A stretch of DNA of 64,000 bases from Notamacropus eugenii (Eukaryota > Chordata > Mammalia > Diprotodontia > Macropodidae), in NCBI RefSeq assembly GCF_028372415.1, contig NC_092872.1:15094479-15158478 (forward strand), read 5' to 3'. Below are positions 57,796 to 64,000 of this stretch, one piece after another. Under the pieces are notes generated by a model. It was not told the DNA's origin, ran no database searches, and saw only the letters and a list, made by a program, of their open reading frames with translations. Both the position numbers and the translations under genes were made by a program. Positions within the stretch are counted from its first letter, which is position 1; each line of letters starts with the position of its first letter.

Positions 57796-59128
57796 GATCA
57801 CTTCTAAATGAATAACCTGGGAGGTGCGTAACTGGGCTTTTATCTTGACTGCTTTCTCTAGTAGTAGGGGTGCTGGGAGGAACAAACTAAACTAGCTGAA
57901 AGGAACCAGTAGTCCCAACTCTGCCCCTGCCTTATTTCTACTTTATTTTGTGTTTTTAAAAAAAATATACTAAAAATACTTTCACTTGATTCAGTATTAT
58001 TTCTCATAAAAATCTGTGGTGGACTCTGTCCTGATGTTGCCTGGCCTCCATTTGCTTGTGGCATGAGAGCACAATACAATCCACACAGAAGAGAAGAATC
58101 TTTTCATTGTTAGAATTTTGCTCTCTAACTGGAGGTACGAGCTCAAGGCACTGGATAGCTGCACTTCTAAGGGCAGAATAACTGTGATTGTGGGTCATAT
58201 TTTGAAATCTGCTCCACAGATATCAGCCAATGTTACATATATAATTCATGTCTCAGTAAATCAGTAAATAAAGAGGACCCAGCCACCTGAGTGTTCTCTC
58301 TTCCTGTCTATCTAAAATGTGATTCCATCATGACCCACATTCCACTATTTTCACCATCATTGTTTTCCGCATCCAAAATTCTAGGTTTCACTTTCTTACC
58401 CTACCATCTCCACCTCACTGAAAGCTGTCATTCTCCATATCTCTCCTTGGCAATTGTTTGGTTATTTTTCTCCATTGTGAAAAAAAGAAACTACTCTTGA
58501 TCATATACTGACTTCTCACATCTTTTCACTACTTCTTCCTCTTAAGAGAAAAAATTCACTTTACTGAGCCAGAGAGATTTCACTTTCTCCCATTCGATGG
58601 TAGAGGCAGAGGCACCAATCTCCTTGTTATTCTCCATTGCTCCTTCTGAACTCTTAGGTTACCATGCCTTTGTCATTGCTTACCATTCAAAATCTATATC
58701 ATCCATCTATTCTGCATCACTGCGCTATATTGTTGCCTACCACATATGTAGTCCCATTTTTTCTTGTTGGATGATGTAAGAATCTGGTTCAAATTCATCC
58801 CATCTGATGAATCCTCTGCCACCATCTTCAATTATTTCAATACCCATTTATGAGTCCTCATTTGCTTTGGCTCTGCTGTTTCTGTCTCTGCCTTAGCCAT
58901 CTACCAACAATTTAATTGAACATTTTTCACATGCCTAATATGTGCTGGCAACATACTGGGCCAATGAAACACAGACAAATAAGACATAGAACCTAAAACA
59001 TAATCCTCATGCTCAAAGTGTTTACAAAGTAATGGAGAAGATGACACCAACCCAGATAACAGTAACAAATAGAATGCGATATCTGGATGAGAAAAACAAA
59101 GTCTAATGGAAATAGTAAGAGCAACAGC
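57796..59128. other. Unassigned stretch
   Basis: 58900-59040 has old-repeat wording (ttcacatgcctaatatgtgc, ctcaaagtgtttacaaagta). The rest is unassigned. Confidence 0.4.
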
Positions 59129-59129
59129 T

Positions 59130-59245
59130 GAAGGAATGTGGTGGATTATGAAGTGTATTTGGAGTCAGGAGGATTCAGTATGAATCCCAACTCTGCCACT
59201 AACCACATGTTTGACCTCAGGCAAGTTACTTACCCTTTCTACCAC
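59130..59245 (+). repeat. MIR/CORE SINE fragment
   Basis: tatttggagtcaggaggatt, gaatcccaactctgccacta, acctcaggcaagttacttac; it runs into the CT repeat. Confidence 0.75.
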
Positions 59246-59261
59246 AAACTCTCTCTTTCTC

Positions 59262-59265
59262 TCTT

Positions 59266-59352
<87 letters not shown>
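59262..59352. repeat. (CT)n microsatellite
   Basis: About 80 to 90 bases of CT repeat, starting after a ctcttctcttctct lead. Confidence 0.97.
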
Positions 59353-59356
<4 letters not shown>

Positions 59357-59539
59357 GTCTATCTCTCTCTCCTCCAACATACACTGACTACACGTTTTAT
59401 GTTGAAACCTCCACTTATTCAACCCTATCCAAGCCAGCTAGACTGTTAACTACATCTGGTCTACTCTAGAACCCCCTTGTAGCCTTGGATCAATAGATTA
59501 TCCTCATTAATACTCTTGTGTCCTCTTCCTTTCTTATCT

Positions 59540-59625
59540 ATTATCAAATGGAATAGTATTTATAAAGTGCTTAGATAGTACCTGGTACATAGTAGGTGTT
59601 TAATAAATGTTTGTTCCCTCTTGCC
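59540..59625 (+). repeat. L2/MIR-type 3' end
   Basis: tatttataaagtgcttagat, ctggtacatagtaggtgttt, aataaatgtttgttccct. Confidence 0.65.
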
Positions 59626-59829
59626 CCCCTCCCTCTATCTGACTCTAAATCACCCTTACCATTCACTTTCTCCATTCCTACTCCTGTGGCCGGCCAAGTG
59701 CTCCTAAAGAAAGATGCATGCAGTGCCATTATCACTCTTTTTCTTCCAGTTGAACTCAGCTTTGCACACATAATATTCATTGTATGAAAGGAGTTAGAGC
59801 TATTGCTGATGTAGACATTCATATCATAT

Positions 59830-60068
59830 TTTTTTTGTTGTTGCCTCAGTCATGACCCCATTTGGAGTTTTCTTGGTAAATATACTGAAGTGTTTTGCCC
59901 TTTTTTTCTCCAGTTCATTTTATCCATGAGAAACTGAGGTAAACAAGGCTAAGTTACTTGCCCAGGGTTACACAGCTAATAAGTGCCTGAAGCCATATTT
60001 GAACTCATGAAGATGAACCTTTCTGATTCCAAGCCCAGTGCTCTATCCACTGCATCACCTAGTTGCCC
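59830..60068 (-). mobile_element. CORE SINE, near full length
   Basis: Reverse wording: ccccatttggagttttcttg, ctccagttcattttatccat, cccagggttacacagctaat, gtgctctatccactgcatca, cctagttgcccc. Confidence 0.93.
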
Positions 60069-60334
60069 CTTCATATCATATTCCTATAGGATTATTATCA
60101 CATAGAAAACCAATTCAATGCCTAGAACGTACATCAATATTATGTACTACATGGTACATATGTTAAGCTGATACAAAATTCTTTGAAAGATGCAACAACA
60201 GAGATAACTTTGTTCAATCATACTCTGCTTATCGATATTCGTAAATGCAACAAGGAGATATATCTCTGCCACATGTGCTTTCTATTACCACAGAGCATTT
60301 TGTACAAAGATTCCAAATGGAATAAGAAAGATGG

Positions 60335-60930
60335 TGAAGTCCTTATTTTTTATATTTGTATTAAAATTTCAAATTCCAAATTATATCCCTTTCTCCCTTC
60401 CCTTCTCCCTCCCTGAAATGGTAAGCAATCAGATATAGGTTATATATGTGTAATTATGCAAAACATTTCCATGTTAGTCATTTTTTATAAGAAGACTCAA
60501 ATAAAAGAAAAAATAAAGTGAAAAAATAGCATGCTACAGTCTGTATTCAATCAATATGCTTTGGAGGCTGATAGTATGCTTCATCATGAGTCCTTTGAGA
60601 TTGTTTTGGATCATTGGATTGCTGAGAATGGCTAAGTCATTCACAGTTCTTCATTGAACAATATTGCTATTACTTTGTACAACACTCTTCCAGCTCTGTT
60701 CACTTCCCTATGCATCAGTTCATGTAGGTCTTTCCAGGGTTTCCTGAAATCATCCTATTTGTCATTTCTTATAGCACAATAATATTCCACTACAATCATA
60801 TACCACAACTTGTTTAGTCAGTCCCCTATTGATGGGCATTCCTTTGAATTCCAATTTTAGTTATCACAAAAAGAGCTGATATAATTTTTTTTGTACAAAT
60901 AGGTCCTTTCCCCTTTTTGATATGTCTTTG
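60335..60930 (-). mobile_element. L1 3' end: ORF2 C-terminus and 3' UTR
   Basis: The best-kept autonomous-L1 end in the window. Antisense 3' UTR (ttcaaattccaaattatatc, ctccctccctgaaatggtaa, gatataggttatatatgtgt), then ORF2 end (atcatataccacaacttgtt, gatgggcattcctttgaatt, aaaagagctgatataatttt). Its 3' UTR shares wording and order with that of the HAL1-like elements. Confidence 0.85.
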
Positions 60931-61470
60931 AAGTTCTTCAAATGCTCCTATTTGTGGATGACATGCTGATTATATTAAGCCCCCACAGATAATTATGGAA
61001 CCTCTGAAGTGGAATACAGAATGATTCAAAAGAGTTTGACTCAACAATCCACACAGGGGAAAAAAGTGCATGAGAGTGCTATAATCTGGAAGAATGTATA
61101 ATATATCCAGACTATAATGTATGGCTGGATTGACATCTCATAGAGTTGGTCTATCAATATATATATCTTGGACAGACAGTGCAGGAGGAAAGTGAACAGG
61201 ACCTGGAAATAAACAAGAAGAAGGGAGATAGATTTTGTTCCAGAAAATACAGTTTTCCCCTAAAACAAAACCCTTTAAAAACATCAATATTCTTTCAGTG
61301 ATGCCATATGGATGTGAATTATGGCATGTGACAGACTCCAAAGAATCAAATGTTAGCTGACCCAAAGACCATGGAGAAATTTATACTGGAAAAAAGGCCA
61401 AAGCACAATGCCTGCCAGTGATGAATTACATGTAAGAAGTCAAATAAAAGAGATCATTAAAGAGATTGCT
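60931..61470 (+). mobile_element. RTE-clade LINE reverse-transcriptase relic
   Basis: A reading at 60945-60974 gives LLFVDDMLII, a variant of the reverse-transcriptase F/Y-A-D-D box. At 61164 YLGQTVQEESEQDLEINKKK corresponds to the conserved post-catalytic segment of RTE proteins (YLG followed by ELxxRRR-type residues). Stops and frame changes break the rest. The 5' part is missing. Confidence 0.72.
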
Positions 61471-61472
61471 GT

Positions 61473-61690
61473 GTGTTTTTTGTCCTTTATTCTTGAAGAG
61501 GACCTTGATATTAGGAAGATGATGACATGACTTGCAATTGAACTGGATTTGAGAGTGGGAGGGCTGTGTAAAGTCACTAGCCTCACTTTCTCCTCCAGAG
61601 CCATCTGGGTCCAGCCACCAGATATAGATCAGGATCATTGAAAATGGCCCAGGATGCAGTGGGAGACCTTAGTCTTTTTAATCTAAGGTC
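61473..61690 (-). mobile_element. SINE tail module (RTE-like)
   Basis: gtcctttattcttgaagagg, gatgatgacatgacttgcaa, ctcctccagagccatctggg, ccagatatagatcaggatca. Orientation is opposite to the RTE relic on its left, so it is not that element's own tail. Confidence 0.8.
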
Positions 61691-62170
61691 TTTCTGAGTT
61701 CTCACCTTGAGTGAACCAATGCCCATTCAGTGAATAAGCCTCATTAGAAAGGAGTCAAAGGATGGCCCCTTTAATAATAAAAAAATCAAACTGAGAGAGG
61801 AAGAACCTCAGAGTTGCTGGTCAAGAGAGAAACAATCACTATTTACATTCACTCTGAGCCAGGGACCCCCAAAAAGGAACCATTAAGTGGTGCTTGGGCA
61901 GTGACCTATTGTTGTCCAATCCATGAGAACCAGACTGAATTGGATTTTAAGGCATGGTCTTTAAGAAAGTAATCTAGTCAGTACACCCCAACATAACTAG
62001 GTAGGTTTCAGCCATCGAATTTACCTTCCTTTGGGCAGAACACCCTCAGGCAATGGCATGATACATCATGTAGGGAGGGCAGGTGAAGGGAAGAGGAGAG
62101 GAAGGGAGACGATGAGCTGAGTTGTCCAACTGGAACTGGCCAGCTGGATCTCCATTGGAGCAGCTTGAAC
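61691..62170. repeat. Probable upstream part of the same module's parent repeat
   Basis: tttaatctaaggtctttctg, accaatgcccattcagtgaa and ggatggcccctttaataata follow the module as I remember from longer marsupial copies. The parent family is not fixed. Confidence 0.4.
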
Positions 62171-62174
62171 TATT

Positions 62175-62372
62175 CATGGGTTGTGGTTTATCCTTAGTTC
62201 TCGAAGAGGGCCATAACATCAGGAAGATAATGACATGGCTTACAACTGAACTGGATTTGAGTGAGGGGGAGCTGTGCAAAGTCATCAGGCTCACTTTCTC
62301 CTCCAGAGCCATCTGGGTCCAGTGGCCAGATACAGATCAGGTTGACTGGGCAGGGCCCAGAAAGAGAGTTTT
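62175..62372 (-). mobile_element. SINE tail module (RTE-like)
   Basis: ttagttctcgaagagggcca, gaagataatgacatggctta, gtgcaaagtcatcaggctca, ctggatttgagtgaggggga; a close relative of 61473-61690. Confidence 0.8.
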
Positions 62373-62394
62373 CTGACTAGAAGAGTAGATGACA

Positions 62395-62565
62395 GGATCA
62401 TAGATGTAGAGCCAGAGGGGGCCTTAGAAGCCATCTAGTTTAGCTCCTTTATTTTTGCAGATGAGGAAACTGACTGACTGATGCCCAGGGACAACAAGTG
62501 ACTTGCTCAAGATTACACAGGCAGTAAGCATTAGTCTTTGGTTCAAGAATTCCAGAGTCAAAGTG
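62395..62565 (-). repeat. MIR-type SINE
   Basis: aggatcatagatgtagagcc, aagccatctagtttagctcc, gcagatgaggaaactgactg, caagtgacttgctcaagatt. Confidence 0.75.
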
Positions 62566-63050
62566 CTTTGGGAGGTGGGTCATTCACATAGCAAAAATGA
62601 GACACAATAGATGGACATTTCAAGGGCTGCGCTGATACTAGGTAATGTCAAGACCCCTAGAGGAAGGCCCCCCAGCTGGTCTGGCAGCCCCTTTATGGAG
62701 GATTTCCAATTAGATGTAGATAAGCCACACAAGCGGAGAGAGCACAGGTCTTGATGTGTAATTGGAGAGAGTTCACATGGACGACAACATCTTAGATATA
62801 TCTAAAGTATTGAGGTATGAGTATCAAGTCCAAACTTGTTTTGCTTCTCTTGGTGGAGTTTTAACTACATATTTCTTCCTAGTTGTAGGTGAGGGAAGGA
62901 AAATTATTACCTCATTATCACTTAAAGTTTTGGGAAAAGATTTAAGAGTAAATGGTTTTAAATGGTGATGTTTCACAACTCACTATCCATGTTCTCTCAG
63001 CAATCCCCTCTTATACTCGGTGAGAAATCCAACTGTTTAAAGTATAATGA
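62566..63050. other. Unassigned stretch
   Basis: No gene or repeat recognised. Confidence 0.45.
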
Positions 63051-63054
63051 CAGC

Positions 63055-63440
63055 AATAATGCTTTTCAGATTTCCCATACACTTTACATACATATTTCAT
63101 TTTGCCTCCACAACAACCATTATGAGGTAAATAATATAGGCATTATTATTAGATAAGAAAATATTTGTGGAACCATTAGTACAGTGTCTGGACTGAGCAG
63201 GTCCAGTAGGTCCAGTAGGTCCAGTAGGACCCAGTAGTTCCACAAATGTTTTTCCTTTATTCCTTTCTTTTCCTCTCACCCCCTCTAACCCTCACTATTA
63301 TCCCCATTTTACGGATTAGGAAAACTGAGGTTGAGAGCACTTAGATAATATGCCCAGAGTCACGTAGCTACAACGTCTGAGGTGGCATCAGAACCCAGGA
63401 CTTCATGACGCAAGTCCAGCATTCCCTCTATGGCATATTC
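63055..63440 (-). repeat. MIR SINE split by a small insertion
   Basis: Left part: catacactttacatacatat, tttgcctccacaacaaccat, aggtaaataatataggcatt. Right part: ctattatccccattttacgg, gcccagagtcacgtagctac, agaacccaggacttcatgac. About 140 bases at 63151-63290 do not belong to MIR. Confidence 0.8.
63157..63254. repeat. Fold-back with 9-bp tandem repeat inside the MIR
   Basis: Left arm gaaaatatttgtggaac (63157-63173). Right arm gttccacaaatgtttttc (63237-63254), its near-exact reverse complement. Between them ggtccagta occurs three times in tandem, then a variant ggacccagta (about 63200-63236). Confidence 0.8.
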
Positions 63441-63444
63441 CCTT

Positions 63445-64000
63445 TTAATCTATGAATGGTCACAGATTCTCTGTCCAGATAATTACTATGTTCTCAATTA
63501 TTACAAGAAAATGAAGTGTAGTTAAAACTAGCCAGAAGAAGCCAAGAAAATGGGCTATATGCTTTGTTTTGTCCAATAACCTTACCTATCCAGAGTTGGC
63601 TTTTCTCTCCGTGGCATTATTTAACTAAAGCTTCCAACAGTCACAGACAGTGAAATCTTACACTGCTTGTTGGTAATGGGAGAACGCAGACCTTTCAACA
63701 GTCACCTTAAACTGTATTTTCTTGCAGCCTGATGGCAGTTTCCCAACCCTCACTCTTACTCCTATCCTCACCTTCAAGGGTATGAGATGATGGCTGCCTC
63801 CTAGAGGATTTTACTCTGGTAGCATCATCACTATTACCCCCTTGAGCATCTCTCACACATTCAGGGGCCCACTTTGCAATCAGGTATAATAGCCCTCCTT
63901 TATTGCAGTTCTATACCTATGCAGAGGGTTCAAAGACCGAAGGAAGCCTGTAAGGTACAATGTAGGACATACACATGGAAATACTCAGGAGACACTTGGA
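63445..64000. other. Unassigned stretch
   Basis: No gene or repeat recognised up to the window end. Confidence 0.45.

Noticed and set aside
63097-63279. Minus-strand reading with GPTGPTGPTGP, collagen-like
   Set aside because: It is the translation of the 9-bp tandem repeat at 63200-63236 and starts and ends within MIR sequence.

Overview
This window reads as intergenic or intronic DNA of a marsupial. The organism call rests on its repeats: ORF1-bearing L1-class elements with the opossum/dasyurid-type ORF1 and 3' UTR, tRNA-headed CORE SINEs with the head GGCAGCTAGGTGGCACAGTG and the tail CCAAGAAAACCCCAAATGGG, a SINE whose tail carries an RTE-like module, many MIR and L2 relics, and CR1 and RTE relics. 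I cannot fix the species. I found no intact host gene, no exon I recognise and no CRISPR, operon or other bacterial feature. The repeat names come from memory of family consensus features; no database was searched.

Bases 1-7834 are a stack of three minus-strand L1-derived elements that have ORF1 but no ORF2 (HAL1-like, 'half-L1'). The oldest, B, is cut by two others: C (3260-6242), framed by a 14-bp target duplication, and A (1 to about 2360), at whose 5' edge B's ORF1 stops. C has an uninterrupted 393-residue ORF1 reading, a GC- and CpG-rich 5' UTR with a tandem duplication, and what looks like a 3' transduction with its own AATAAA and poly(A). A CR1 3' end follows (7990-8758).

Bases 8.8-25.4 kb hold relics (L1 ORF2, MIR, L2, SINEs, an inverted-repeat element at 23299-23517) and one full-length plus-strand HAL1-like copy, D (14696-17435), flanked by a 13-bp target duplication. 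Its ORF1 is broken by one frameshift. A processed RPL7A pseudogene (25412-25994) ends where a minus-strand HAL1-like element E begins. E carries a 5' inversion with a fold-back (25995-28335).

Bases 28.3-45 kb hold diverged L1 ORF2 pieces, MIR, L2 and SINEs, and a 5'-truncated HAL1-like copy F (about 38170-39632). At 45.5-46.5 kb there are two minus-strand 7SL RNA-derived relics, the second with its central part missing. The rest is SINEs, L2, an L1 3' end (60335-60930), an RTE reverse-transcriptase relic (60931-61470), and a MIR interrupted by a small fold-back with a 9-bp tandem repeat (63157-63254).

The coding content belongs to mobile elements. The HAL1-like elements encode only the RNA-binding ORF1 protein, so they would need reverse transcriptase and endonuclease from complete L1s. 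Fragments of such L1s lie in the window, and their 3' UTR is recognisably related to that of the HAL1-like copies.
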